A stretch of 64,000 nucleotides of DNA from Denitratimonas yunnanensis (SeqCode) (lineage in GTDB: Bacteria > Pseudomonadota > Gammaproteobacteria > Xanthomonadales > Xanthomonadaceae): positions 1 through 64,000 of the forward strand of contig JAPMLR010000009.1 of NCBI GenBank assembly GCA_026410415.1. The letters run 5' to 3'. Shown in pieces: positions 24,901 to 32,494 of this stretch. The translations under genes were made by a program, and so were the position numbers. The notes under the pieces are model-generated. The model was not told the DNA's origin. It saw only the letters and a list, made by a program, of their open reading frames with translations, and ran no database searches. The first letter of the stretch is position 1. The number at the start of each line of letters is the position of its first letter.

Positions 24901-26683
24901 CAACCTGACGATCGCCAGTGGTGCCATCAGCGGCGCGGTCGGGACCGCCTTCAACGTCGACGGCGGCAGCAGTGCCATTACCTACGGCGGCACGCTCAAC
25001 AACACTGCAGGTCGCTCGGTCGTGGTGCAGAACCGCACCGGCACCGGCACGGTATCCTTCACCGGGGCCATCACCGATACCGGCACCGGCGTGCTGGTCA
25101 CTGCCAATGCCGCCGGCAACACCACCAGCTTCCGTGGTGGCCTCAGCCTCAATACCGGAACCAACGCCGCCTTTACCGCCACCGGTGGCGGCACGCTGGA
25201 AGTCTGCGACGAGAATCCGTGTTCTCCAGCCGCCAGTGGCGCCTTGGCCAACACCTTGCAAACGACCAGCGCGACTGCGCTGCAGGTCAGCAATACCACC
25301 ATCGGCAGCAACCGCCTGGAGTTCCGCAGCATTTCCTCCAACGGCGGCAGCTCGACGGGCATCGAGCTGAACAACACCGGCAGCAACGGCGGCTTGACCG
25401 TCCGTGGCACCGGCGCCGCCGGAACCGGTGGCACGATCCAGAACAAGACGATCGGCATTTCACTGACCAATACCCAGGCTCCGTCCTTCTCCTGGATGCA
25501 GTTGAACGGCTTCAGCGACTACGCCATCCGCGGCACCAATGTGGTGGGCTTCACGCTGGTCAACTCGGTCATAAATGGCGTCAACGGCAACAGCGCCGCA
25601 GACGACGAGGGCAGTGTGCGCTTCACCAATCTCACCGGGTCGGCCAGTATCAGCGGTACGTCGATCAGCGGCGGCTTCGAGGACAACTTCAGGCTCGCCA
25701 ACACCAGCGGCATACTGAACCGGCTGATCTTCTCCAACGTGAGCATCGGCACCAACAGCGTCAGCGACGGCAACGACGGAGTCACCGTGGAAGCTGCCGG
25801 CACGGCGGTGGTCAATGTGACGGTGGAGAACAGCAACTTCACCGCTGCACGCGGCGACCTCTTCCAGTTCAACCATATCGGCACCGGTAATGGCGACCTG
25901 GTGATCAACAACAGCACCTTCTCCAACAATCACCCCGGCATCGCGACCGGCGGCGGCGGCGTATCGTTGTTCACGAGCGGACTGGCGGGTGGCAACGTGA
26001 CCATGAGCGTTACCGGCAACACGTTCCGGAATTCGGTCGGTGATGCGATCGTGATCGTCAAATCGCCGGGAACAACCACCCAGACGGGCAGCTTCGCGAA
26101 CAATGCGGTTGGCGTCACCGGCATGCCCAATTCGGGGGCAACCGAGGGCTCGACGCTGCGCCTGCAGACGGTCGGCCAAGGGACCCTGACCTGGTCGCTG
26201 ACCAACAACGTCCTGCTCGGCTACAACAACTTCGGCTTCGAAATGCGGGCAGGCGGCGGCGCCAACCCCGAGGGCGGCACCATCAACACCACCCTGACCG
26301 GCAATGTGATCGCCGAGCCGGGCAATACTCCTGGCGTCGCCTCGTTCCCCAAGAATGGCCTGCACTACAACATCGGTACCAATGTGGGCGATACCTTCCA
26401 GGCTTGCGCCAACCTGGGCGGCGCTGGCGGGCTGAGCAACAGCATCCACCTGTCCGGCAAGGATGCCATCCCGGCAACCGGACTGGGCGATATCGACTTC
26501 CGCATCCGCAATCGCCGAGCCGGCATCAACATCCGCTTGCCCGGCTACGCAGGCCCCCCTACAGCGAGCGATGCCAATATCAACAGTTACGTGATTCCCA
26601 GGAACGATCTTGGCGGAACGCCGTTTGGCAACGCCCATGTACTGGTCGGCACCTTCAGCGGTACGGGCACAACCTGCCCATGA
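18971..26683 (+). CDS. Large surface protein: cadherin-like, eight Ig-like domains, beta-helix
   Basis: A 2570-aa exported protein. A signal peptide (1-23, AFAQ) is followed by a domain of about 130 residues. Next comes an IPAVSLTMLAILALALAGG...ARRR segment (160-186) that looks like a C-terminal sorting signal, and immediately a second signal-like segment (190-207, SILLVTSLLGLSGLVWA). Then follow two cadherin-like repeats (DVNEAP, DVNDPP ends), VCBS-like repeats, eight SbsA-like Ig domains each ending in a D-x-DPP motif (about 21109-23670), and a right-handed beta-helix with many NxT/GG turns to the end. No C-terminal autotransporter barrel or anchor is seen. ATG 18971 is chosen for its signal peptide. 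It is probably an adhesin-like cell-surface or secreted protein; ligand and export route are unknown. Confidence 0.82.
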   Translation: MKLFRAAALLMWLAGLAWPAFAQTHAYSVYADLDNNPATGCTITTAAGTVPGIEAVLTADVSVDPVAVTGQRLARCEAGVLGVSAAVSGAYPYPVGFDQGAGGFDVIELGAPLQMFNAPGAPGDWLLTFGAEGALLGGADLTAPVLAQRIGYAPDYPKLIPAVSLTMLAILALALAGGTVWMARRRPQLMSILLVTSLLGLSGLVWAANYLLDGNISDWTETPLVTDPLEDATQDEPPIDIRQAFASGQGGNVYFRIDVEETRLSILLPPLLDTAFTIAENSPNGTVLGPIRPSSAALSSILTLSQTSQTPANGFAFDPGTTVLSVSDAALLDFETHDQFQLGFSATLAGLPGYSLPVTAIVDIEDVNEAPALAAQNFTVLEHAANGTPVGTVAASDPDAGANGQLTYAISTIQTAFAINAVTGVITVADAAALDVSASPYSLDIVASDAGSPPLSTSATMMITVIDVNDPPSFTTGGNVSVAEDSGAYNQPWGTALDDGDDGSQTLTFHILANDNAALFAAGPALSVVGSGGQLSFTPVANASGVANLTVVLRDNGGTANDGADESTPVDFQIAVTAVNDAPELTVPGAQENDGSSVVVFSTANGNAISVADVDAGTGTIAMRFVSDGGTLTLANPDAALTITGNGSTSVDATGTLAAFNAALNGPAGALTYEPTSGNTVARTLTASIDDQGHTGAGGALTDTATIAIDAAPTIQATPAAGLIATDTAFTLSFSEPVDVLAGAISLSCNGGPNLITGSDTGTGATTLAPVYAGPLPEGQTCVLTVFAAQVSDSDAIDPPNHPLADFTRSYSVDTAPGVTATLPAIGAVVANDVALSITFDEPIDATAGAVTLTCGGGNLITGGDTGNGVTTLTPSHAAPLPAGNCTLTVVAANIDDTDSIDPPANLASNHVVNFTVDAAPVFASAMPAEGATIATAGTVSFTFDEAVEDLGGAIVLDCGGVVAGNITGSGTPTLTFTPSAPLSEGAGCTATAVASSIGDSDDADPPEHPTADVSRNFTIDAAPAVVAILPGDGDIDVALDTHIVVTFSEPVNFTASAFTFACPGGSSVPFTVAGDGTAVATIDPTPAMLPIDTLCVFSVDAAQITDVDAIDPPDAGNGITSVGFTTVNDNPPAVLTSTPADGDIVANDVALSIGFSEAVDVAANGVTLTCGAGNLITGGASGSNVSSLSPTYTGPLPSGTCTLTVLAANVTDVDAIDPPDEMVADYVATFTVDAVPEVVAVSPANGATGVTTDQTITVEFSEPVDIASAAAFSLECPSGLPIGFTVTSPASLPASASSFTLTPSGNLPQGTTCTFRVHALAIEDTDIIDPPSSLESDFTSTFTTDTAPTVTGVTPANGDVVNITPTITVNFSESVDLDPGVFTLNCGGAVATTASPSLPASGVTSINFTPDGALPAGSSCTATVLATAVHDTDSNDPPDTMDVDHVWSFFVDAAPSVVSILPGNGAVDVNPASDILITFSEVVNFDTTANAANTSFDLECPGGTPADFTVVSASPATSVTLDPFDNAIAGATCILIVHATGIQDTDTIDPPDSLAADFSASFTFAAIANDDAINVTPHLTISTANGAVNLAANDFLGAGQITGFGFGSCSGTTPGNQLDAGPSNGRLTLAANGSFSYEPPAGVADTTRTFCYTVTGGDTANVVFTLGNTELVWFVDAAAAAGGIGTQARPFNALTAAGTAHTGNDTIFVASHASPYPAGITLLNGVRLIGQGASDTLTTHSGITPVTGSAFPLLGGAGPVFNADNAAAITLGNGNTLRGFTVGDSGTAGTDLLGSSFGTLTVGELTLNGNGRALSLTTGTLNGNFLDIDVTAGNSSGIDLDAVGGTWSVTSQVNIGNVTGTGLSVINAPTGSSATFTGGVSVTKASAGTAVNLNNNHATAVVNLGGVALTAGVAGNAGTGLAIATSPVTISGGSIATVAGPAIHASSATFTGGATLTSVSSTNSTTQGVHLSGVSGNLTIASGAISGAVGTAFNVDGGSSAITYGGTLNNTAGRSVVVQNRTGTGTVSFTGAITDTGTGVLVTANAAGNTTSFRGGLSLNTGTNAAFTATGGGTLEVCDENPCSPAASGALANTLQTTSATALQVSNTTIGSNRLEFRSISSNGGSSTGIELNNTGSNGGLTVRGTGAAGTGGTIQNKTIGISLTNTQAPSFSWMQLNGFSDYAIRGTNVVGFTLVNSVINGVNGNSAADDEGSVRFTNLTGSASISGTSISGGFEDNFRLANTSGILNRLIFSNVSIGTNSVSDGNDGVTVEAAGTAVVNVTVENSNFTAARGDLFQFNHIGTGNGDLVINNSTFSNNHPGIATGGGGVSLFTSGLAGGNVTMSVTGNTFRNSVGDAIVIVKSPGTTTQTGSFANNAVGVTGMPNSGATEGSTLRLQTVGQGTLTWSLTNNVLLGYNNFGFEMRAGGGANPEGGTINTTLTGNVIAEPGNTPGVASFPKNGLHYNIGTNVGDTFQACANLGGAGGLSNSIHLSGKDAIPATGLGDIDFRIRNRRAGINIRLPGYAGPPTASDANINSYVIPRNDLGGTPFGNAHVLVGTFSGTGTTCP
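21109..23670 (+). repeat. Eight tandem Ig-like (Big_5/SbsA) coding repeats
   Basis: Units of about 300-330 bp each encode a start such as PxVxxxxPxxGxxxV, a middle xITFSExVD, a Cys pair in CxGG...CTLTV, and an end D-x-D-x-x-DPP. The repeats diverge at DNA level, so this is an old duplication series rather than a fresh expansion. Confidence 0.8.
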
Positions 26684-26806
26684 ATGGAATCGGAGCCAGT
26701 TTCATCTGCTTGATTGGTGACCCGAATCGGTGTGCCACAAGTGCTGCGGCGGGACGAGCGCCAAGATCTTCACATCCGCTGTTTTTTCCAAAGGAGGACG
26801 AATCCC

Positions 26807-27307
26807 ATGGCTGAGCCGTTCTTGAGCGAGATTCGGTTGATGAGTTTCGCATTCGCCCCCAAGGGCTGGGCGTTTTGCAATGGCCAGCTGTTGCCGATCA
26901 ACCAGAACCAGGCGTTGTTCTCATTGTTGGGAACCACGTTCGGAGGCGATGGGCGGGTCAATTTCGCCCTGCCGGATCTGCGTGGACGGGTGCCTTTGCA
27001 TGTGGGTGCCGGCCACACCTTGGGCGAACGTGGCGGCGAACAGACACACACACTGTCGATCGCCGAATTGCCGACGCATACCCATCCGGTCAACGTTTCG
27101 ACGGCAGCGACCGGAGGCAATGCCAGCCCGAACAATCGCGTGCTTGGCGGTGCCAACAACGCCTATCACGCACCGGCACAGATGAGCAGTCTGCACACAG
27201 GCAGCATTCTGAATACCGGAGGCACCCAGGCGCACCTGAACATGCAGCCGTTCCTGACCTTGTCATTCTGCATCGCCCTGCAGGGCATATTCCCTTCACC
27301 GACTTGA
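26807..27307 (+). CDS. Phage tail-collar domain protein 1 (MdpB-like)
   Basis: A 166-aa protein of the tail-collar family (PF07484 type). It begins EIRLMSFAFAPKGWAFCNGQ, continues with LFSLLGTTFGGDGRVNFALP-DLRGR and ends PFLTLSFCIALQGIFPSPT. In phages this domain tops tail fibres. In bacteria such as this one it occurs as short stand-alone proteins, often annotated microcystin-dependent protein, of unknown role. The ATG at 26807 has an excellent AAAGGAGGA site. It is first of three paralogues in a row with no other phage genes nearby. Confidence 0.9.
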   Translation: MAEPFLSEIRLMSFAFAPKGWAFCNGQLLPINQNQALFSLLGTTFGGDGRVNFALPDLRGRVPLHVGAGHTLGERGGEQTHTLSIAELPTHTHPVNVSTAATGGNASPNNRVLGGANNAYHAPAQMSSLHTGSILNTGGTQAHLNMQPFLTLSFCIALQGIFPSPT

Positions 27308-27323
27308 GCGCAGGAGCATAGAC

Positions 27324-27827
27324 ATGGCACAGCCTTATGTAGGTGAGATTCGAATGTTCGCGGGCAACTTCGAACCGGCGGGCTGGATGTTCTGCGAAGG
27401 ACAACTGCTGCCGATCTCCGAATACGTGACACTTTTCCAGCTCATCGGCACGACTTACGGCGGCGACGGCCAGAGCACGTTCGCGCTGCCGGACCTGCGT
27501 GGCCGATTGCCGCTGCACACGGGCAATGGTTTCATTCTCGCCGAGACCGGAGGGGCAGAGGAAATCACCCTGACGGTCAATCAGATCCCTTCGCATGGGC
27601 ATCCGCTGCTGGGGGCTGCGGTGACCGGCGACCAGATCAGTCCGAGCAATGCGATGCTGGCGAATTCGTTGAATGTGACCCCGTACATCAACGATGCACC
27701 GAATGGCAACATGAACCCCAGCGCTGTTTCTTCCATTGGCGGAAGCCAGCCACACACAAATTTCCAGCCCTATCTGTGTGTCAACTTCATCATTTCCCTG
27801 TTCGGGATTTTCCCGAGCCCAACCTGA
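27324..27827 (+). CDS. Phage tail-collar domain protein 2 (MdpB-like)
   Basis: A 167-aa paralogue of the previous gene, starting 16 bases after it: EIRMFAGNFEPAGWMFCEGQ, TYGGDGQSTFALPDLRGR, an IPSHGHP histidine motif, and the FGIFPSPT end. No signal peptide is present. The three copies have diverged strongly in the middle third, which may be the exposed or binding part (inference). Confidence 0.9.
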   Translation: MAQPYVGEIRMFAGNFEPAGWMFCEGQLLPISEYVTLFQLIGTTYGGDGQSTFALPDLRGRLPLHTGNGFILAETGGAEEITLTVNQIPSHGHPLLGAAVTGDQISPSNAMLANSLNVTPYINDAPNGNMNPSAVSSIGGSQPHTNFQPYLCVNFIISLFGIFPSPT

Positions 27828-27841
27828 GCGGGAGGCACGAC

Positions 27842-28363
27842 ATGGCAGATCCATTCGTTGCGGAGATTCGCATCTTTCCATTCAACTTCCCCCCGAAAGG
27901 CTGGGCCTGGTGCGATGGCCAATTGCTGCCCCTGTCGCAGAATACGGCGTTGTTCTCGCTGTTGGGCACGACCTACGGAGGCAACGGCAAGAGCAATTTC
28001 GCATTGCCGGATCTGCAAGGGCGCGCGCCGATGCATCCGGAGCAAGGGCCGGGACTTTCGCTGCACGACCTGGGCGAGACCGGCGGGTCGGAAACGGTGA
28101 CGTTGCTGGAGAGCGAAATCCCGTCGCACAGTCATGCGATGCGCGCCAATGTGCTGGATCCCGCCGACACCAACATCCTGAGTCCGAACGCAAGCTTGGC
28201 GATATCCGCCAGCGGAACGCTTTATCAGGATGCGCCCAACGCCATTGCGGCAATCGACTCGCTGGCACCCGCCGGTGGCGATCAACCGCACAACAACATG
28301 ATGCCGTACCTCACCTTTTATTTCTGCATCGCCCTGCAGGGCGTGTTTCCCCCGAGAGGCTGA
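27842..28363 (+). CDS. Phage tail-collar domain protein 3 (MdpB-like)
   Basis: A 173-aa third paralogue: EIRIFPFNFPPKGWAWCDGQ, TYGGNGKSNFALPDLQGRAP, IPSHSHAM and a QGVFPPRG end. The ATG at 27842 follows a GGGAGG site. The stop is one base before the next gene, so the cluster is a single operon. Confidence 0.9.
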   Translation: MADPFVAEIRIFPFNFPPKGWAWCDGQLLPLSQNTALFSLLGTTYGGNGKSNFALPDLQGRAPMHPEQGPGLSLHDLGETGGSETVTLLESEIPSHSHAMRANVLDPADTNILSPNASLAISASGTLYQDAPNAIAAIDSLAPAGGDQPHNNMMPYLTFYFCIALQGVFPPRG

Positions 28364-28364
28364 C

Positions 28365-28721
28365 ATGAAGCGTCGTCATTTCATGCTGTGCACGAGCGCT
28401 GCGTCCGTGGCCGCAGCGATCCCCCTGACGGGAACGGCAGCGACACGCCGGCCCGCCCTGCTCGACGACCCACGCGCCTGGCTGGGCAGCGAGTTCGTCT
28501 CCGGCGACGGAACGCGGTTGCGGCTGGCGGATGTCGTCGGCGTGCGAGTGGACCGGTACACGATGCAGGCCGATCTGCGATTCGAACTGCTGGAAGGCAA
28601 ACTGCCGGACGAAGGCAGCCACACGCTGCATTCCGACGGATCGGAAGAAACCCTGTTCCTCCAGCCCGGCCAGCACGGCCCGGTGGCCTGCATCAACCGC
28701 CTGCGCCGGACGGTGGTCTGA
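28365..28721 (+). CDS. Exported DUF6916-like protein
   Basis: A 118-aa protein with a Tat-like or Sec signal (MKRRHFMLCTSAASVAAA, 1-25) and a small beta-rich domain (WLGSEFVSGDGTRLRLADV) resembling DUF6916. Function is unknown. It follows the third tail-collar gene by one base and is followed within five bases by a second DUF6916-like gene lacking a signal. Confidence 0.72.
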   Translation: MKRRHFMLCTSAASVAAAIPLTGTAATRRPALLDDPRAWLGSEFVSGDGTRLRLADVVGVRVDRYTMQADLRFELLEGKLPDEGSHTLHSDGSEETLFLQPGQHGPVACINRLRRTVV

Positions 28722-28725
28722 TCCG

Positions 28726-29034
28726 ATGAGCGAAGCGGCCTGTCCCGAGCTGTCGCTCGGCCTGTTCGAACCGCTGCTCGGGCAGTCATTCCAGATCGGC
28801 AACGACGGCGACACGCTCGCAGCAACCCTGATCGAAGCCACCAACCTGCGCGAAACCCAGGGCGCTGGCCGCCGCAGCCGCCAGTTTTCGCTGGTCTGGC
28901 GCGCGCCGCCCGGGGCACCGATCGAACAACGCATCCACCGCGTCTCCCACCCGGCATTGCCGCCGTTGGAGCTGTTTCTGGTCTGCATCGGCCCGGACGT
29001 CGAGGGCATGCGCTACGAAGCGGTGTTCACCTGA
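28726..29034 (+). CDS. DUF6916-like small protein
   Basis: A 102-aa cytoplasmic-looking protein. The pattern FEPLLGQSFQIGNDGDTLAATLIEA, shown here by its short parts LLGQSFQI and LEATNL-type strands, is like the exported neighbour, and it ends with ELFLVCIGPDVEGMRYEAVF, typical of DUF6916. The TGA stop overlaps the start of the acetyltransferase gene (TGATG). Its constant neighbours are tail-collar genes, suggesting a joint but unknown function. Confidence 0.7.
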   Translation: MSEAACPELSLGLFEPLLGQSFQIGNDGDTLAATLIEATNLRETQGAGRRSRQFSLVWRAPPGAPIEQRIHRVSHPALPPLELFLVCIGPDVEGMRYEAVFT

Positions 29035-29543
29035 TGCCGGCGCCTTCCGGCGCGACCCTGTCGCTGCCACCCGGCCTGCGTCTGCGCTCCATCGTCGAGG
29101 CCGACCTGCCGTTGCTGGAGCGCGTCTACGCCAGCACCCGCACCGAGGAACTGGCGCAGACCGACTGGGACGACGCGCAGAAAGCCGCTTTCCTGCATTT
29201 CCAGTTTCACGCTCAGCACCAGCACTACATCACCCATTACGCCGACGCCGAGTTCTTCGTGATCGAACGCGACGACGCAGCGACGGGCCGGCTGTACCTG
29301 CACTGGCGCGCGAGCGAACTGCGCATCGTGGATATCGCGTTGCTGCCCGAGCATCGCGGCGCCGGCATCGGCAGCGCTCTGCTGCATGCGCTGATCGACG
29401 CGGCGGCAGCGCGCGGCGCCTTCGTCAGCATCCACGTGGAAAAAATGAACCGTGCGATGGCGCTGTATTACCGCCTGGGCTTTCGCAAGGCGGGCGAGCA
29501 TGGCGTCTACGACCGGATGGAGCGTCATGCGGATGCAGCCTGA
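29034..29543 (+). CDS. GNAT-family N-acetyltransferase in tail-collar cluster
   Basis: A 169-aa acetyltransferase with the acetyl-CoA loop EHRGAGIGSALL (about 103-114), a preceding LRIVDIALLP strand and the C-terminal NRAMALYYRLGFRKAGEHGV block. Translation is coupled to the previous gene. The substrate is unknown; one guess is modification of a cluster product. Confidence 0.85.
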   Translation: MPAPSGATLSLPPGLRLRSIVEADLPLLERVYASTRTEELAQTDWDDAQKAAFLHFQFHAQHQHYITHYADAEFFVIERDDAATGRLYLHWRASELRIVDIALLPEHRGAGIGSALLHALIDAAAARGAFVSIHVEKMNRAMALYYRLGFRKAGEHGVYDRMERHADAA

Positions 29544-29898
29544 ATTCCTGTGGCGGATCCGACTCTGCCTGGCACTCGTCCTCTTGCCGGGAGCCGCGAT
29601 GCCGCTCGTGGCGCAGGACACACCCGACATGCTCGCCGCGATGCAGGCGCATCTCCCCGCACTGCCGGACGCCGTTCCCGCCCGCGATGACCTTCCGGAG
29701 GCGCTACGCGCCGCACTGCCGACCATCACCTTCGACGCGCACCGCTGGCATGCCACGCCCGCTGAGCGCTTCATCATCTTCCACGGCCACCGGGTGGAAG
29801 AAGGTGGCGTGGTGGATCGGGATCTGTGGCTGCGCGAGATCCGCCCGGAAGGGGCGGTGTTCCAGTTCCGCAATGCGTTTTTCTTCCAGCCACGCTGA
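29527..29898 (+). CDS. GspB-like periplasmic protein
   Basis: A 123-aa exported protein with a signal peptide (about 1-30, ending MPLVAQ) and a C-terminal domain like that of type II secretion protein GspB: LPEALRAALPTITFDAH, ERFIIFHGHRVEEGG and LREIRPEGAVFQFRNAFFF. Full GspB partners GspA or helps place the secretin. Here the cytoplasmic and membrane parts are missing and no other gsp genes are nearby. It overlaps the acetyltransferase gene by 17 bases, so it belongs to the tail-collar operon. Confidence 0.75.
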   Translation: MRMQPEFLWRIRLCLALVLLPGAAMPLVAQDTPDMLAAMQAHLPALPDAVPARDDLPEALRAALPTITFDAHRWHATPAERFIIFHGHRVEEGGVVDRDLWLREIRPEGAVFQFRNAFFFQPR

Positions 29899-30144
29899 AT
29901 CCTGACGACGGAGCCTCGCTACCCGGAGGACAGGCGCGCAGCGCAGGCCAATGCCGCGGAACAGCCTGCTCGGCTCTGGCGCCGGGAGCGCAGCACGTCA
30001 CCGGGACTTTTGGGACGCGACCGCGCCCCCATATCCGTTCACGCTGCCGCATGGTTGGCGCTTGCCCCGGCGACGGCCAATTGGCAGGCTGGCAGTGCTG
30101 GTGTCCCGATGGATACCGGATTTTCCTTACTCCGAGGTTTCCCC

Positions 30145-32322
30145 ATGTTCGCATCGCGCCCCCTGATCGCCTTCGCCCTTGCTTTCGCCGTTGCCGGCGG
30201 TGCGCTGGCGAAGCCTGCGCAGACCTCGGACCTCGTGATGGCGCCCACCACCACCCAGGTCGATGTCTCCACGCTCGTCACGCAGTTGCTCAGCAACAGC
30301 CGGTATCACTATCACCCGCTGCCGCTGGACAACGCGCTGTCCGAGCGCATCTACGACCGCTATCTGGAAGCGCTGGATCGGGATCGCATGTTCCTGCTGG
30401 CCTCGGACGTCGAGGGCTTTGCCCACCTGCGCACTTCGTTCGACGATGCGCTGCGCGAGCGCCAGATCCAGCCGGCGTTCGACATGTTCAACCTCTACAT
30501 CCAGCGCGTCGCCGACCGCACCCGCTTCGTGCGCGACTACCTGAAGACCGACATCGACCTGACGGCCGACGAAACCTGGAACTTCGACCGCAAGGACGCA
30601 CCGTTCGCCGCCACCAGCGACGAGCTCGACGCCCTGTGGCGCAAGCGCGTGAAAAACGACGTGTTGCGTCTGAAGCTTGCCGGGAAGGAGATGGATGCGA
30701 TCCGCGAGACGCTGGACAAGCGTTACGCCAACTACGAATCGCGCACCCGCGCCATTCGCGGCGACGACGTGTTCCAGACCTTCATGAACGCCTACACCAG
30801 CGCGATCGAGCCGCACACCAGCTACATGAATCCGCGCACCACCGAGAACTTCGCGATGTCGATGCGCCTGTCGCTCGAAGGCATCGGCGCGGTGTTGCAG
30901 ATCAACGACGAGGAAGTGACGGTGATCCGCTCGATCGTGCCCGGTGGCCCGGCTGGCATGTCGGGCGAGGTCAAACCCGGCGACCGCATCTACGCGGTGG
31001 GCCAGGGCAAGGACGGGCCGATGCTGGATGTGGTCGGCTGGCGCCTCGACGATGTGGTCGAAAAGATCCGTGGCCCGCGCGGCACCGAAGTGCGCCTCGA
31101 CATCCTGCCCGCCGACGCCGGCCCGGATGGCGAGCACAAGCTGGTGCTGTTGACGCGCGAGAAGGTCAAACTGGAAGAGCAAGCCGCCAAGAAGTCCGTG
31201 ATCGAGATCGGCGAGGGCGAGAACGGGCACCGCATCGGCCTGATCGAACTGCCCACCTTCTATCAGGACTTCGACGGCCGCCGCCGCGACGAACCCGACT
31301 ACCGCTCGGCCACGCGCGACGTGGCCAGGCTGCTGGAAGAGCTCAAACAGGAAAAGGTGGACGGCATCGTCATCGACTTGCGCAACAACGGCGGAGGCTC
31401 GTTGACCGAAGCCGTGGAACTGACCGGCCTGTTCATCGACAAGGGCCCGGTGGTGCAGGTCCGTGACGCGCGTGGCCGCCTGGATGTGCAGCGCGACACC
31501 GCACCCGGCACAACGTGGGACGGGCCGCTGGCGGTGATGGTCAATCGTGCATCGGCGTCCGCATCGGAGATTTTCGCCGGCGCCATCCAGGACTACGGCC
31601 GTGGCCTGGTGATCGGCGAACCGACATTCGGCAAGGGCACGGTCCAGAACCTGGTGGATCTGGACATGTTCGTGCGTGGTGACGACCCCGGGTTCGGGCA
31701 ACTGAAAGTCACCATCGCGCAGTTTTTCCGCATCGAAGGCGGTTCCACCCAGCATCGCGGTATCACGCCGGACATCGCGTTCCCGGTAACGCTGGATGCC
31801 GACGATTACGGCGAGAGCATCTACGAAAACGCCTTGCCGTGGACGCGGGTGGACGCGGCGGACTATGTCGCGCAGGCCAACTTCAAACCTTTGTTGCCGT
31901 TGCTGGAAACCCGCCATGAAACCCGTACGAAGGCAGATCAGGAGTTCATCTGGTGGGCCGAAGACGTGGCCGAGTACCGTCGCCAGCGGGCCGAGAAGTC
32001 GGTGTCGCTGAACGAGGCGACACGGCGCGCGGAGCGCGAACGCAACGAGGCCCGGCGCAAGGCGCGCGAGGAGATCCGCAAGGCCAATGGATTGGCCAGC
32101 ACCGACCCGGCGGACAGCGATGACGGCCTGCAGGCGGACGAGCGCGACGTGGTGGCCGACGCCGCGCGCGAGGAAGAAGACAAGGAGCAATCCCCGGATG
32201 TTCTGGCACGCGAGGCGGCACACATCCTCGCCGATGCCATCGATCTCCTGAATGCGGATCGCGCACTGGCGGCGCAGGTGCTGCCGGCACGAGCCGACAC
32301 GCCGGCCGAGGGGATCCAGTAA
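30145..32322 (+). CDS. prc: Tail-specific (C-terminal processing) protease Prc
   Basis: A periplasmic S41 serine protease of 725 aa. It has a signal peptide (1-22), an N-terminal helical domain, a PDZ domain (about 245-330), and the S41 core with SASASEIFAGAIQDYGRG (catalytic Ser near 470) and EPTFGKGTVQ (catalytic Lys about 25 residues later). A C-terminal charged domain (KAREEIRKANG...) is also typical of Prc. It trims penicillin-binding protein 3 and degrades misfolded or SsrA-tagged periplasmic proteins in relatives. The ATG at 30145 (MFASRPLIAFALAFAVAGG) gives the signal peptide and has GAGG upstream. Confidence 0.93.
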   Translation: MFASRPLIAFALAFAVAGGALAKPAQTSDLVMAPTTTQVDVSTLVTQLLSNSRYHYHPLPLDNALSERIYDRYLEALDRDRMFLLASDVEGFAHLRTSFDDALRERQIQPAFDMFNLYIQRVADRTRFVRDYLKTDIDLTADETWNFDRKDAPFAATSDELDALWRKRVKNDVLRLKLAGKEMDAIRETLDKRYANYESRTRAIRGDDVFQTFMNAYTSAIEPHTSYMNPRTTENFAMSMRLSLEGIGAVLQINDEEVTVIRSIVPGGPAGMSGEVKPGDRIYAVGQGKDGPMLDVVGWRLDDVVEKIRGPRGTEVRLDILPADAGPDGEHKLVLLTREKVKLEEQAAKKSVIEIGEGENGHRIGLIELPTFYQDFDGRRRDEPDYRSATRDVARLLEELKQEKVDGIVIDLRNNGGGSLTEAVELTGLFIDKGPVVQVRDARGRLDVQRDTAPGTTWDGPLAVMVNRASASASEIFAGAIQDYGRGLVIGEPTFGKGTVQNLVDLDMFVRGDDPGFGQLKVTIAQFFRIEGGSTQHRGITPDIAFPVTLDADDYGESIYENALPWTRVDAADYVAQANFKPLLPLLETRHETRTKADQEFIWWAEDVAEYRRQRAEKSVSLNEATRRAERERNEARRKAREEIRKANGLASTDPADSDDGLQADERDVVADAAREEEDKEQSPDVLAREAAHILADAIDLLNADRALAAQVLPARADTPAEGIQ

Positions 32323-32352
32323 GCCCCGAGGCCACGGCCTTGCCGTTCCTTC

Positions 32353-32377
32353 CCTGTTCCTCCGCCGCGGGAACAGG
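32353..32377 (+). terminator. Hairpin after prc
   Basis: CCTGTTCC (32353-32360), 9-base loop, GGAACAGG (32370-32377), about 30 bases after the prc stop. There is no T-run; a weak terminator or mRNA-end structure. Confidence 0.4.
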
Positions 32378-32494
32378 CTGCAACCTGAGTTGATCGGTTC
32401 CGCATCATCGGTGCCTGCCCCCTTTCCGGCCCTTGCCTGCGCATGCGATCCAGGCAGGGGTTTCCCTGCAACACTGCCTGCCACGGGGTTTTCC

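Noticed and set aside
19541-25261. Long minus-strand frames (852 and 804 residues) opposite the surface protein
   Set aside because: They mirror the repeat codon pattern of the + strand gene, have low-complexity Gly/Arg/Ala/His composition and show no domain or start signal.
26807-28363. Prophage remnant at the tail-collar genes
   Set aside because: No other phage structural, replication or lysis gene is present and the composition matches the core genome.
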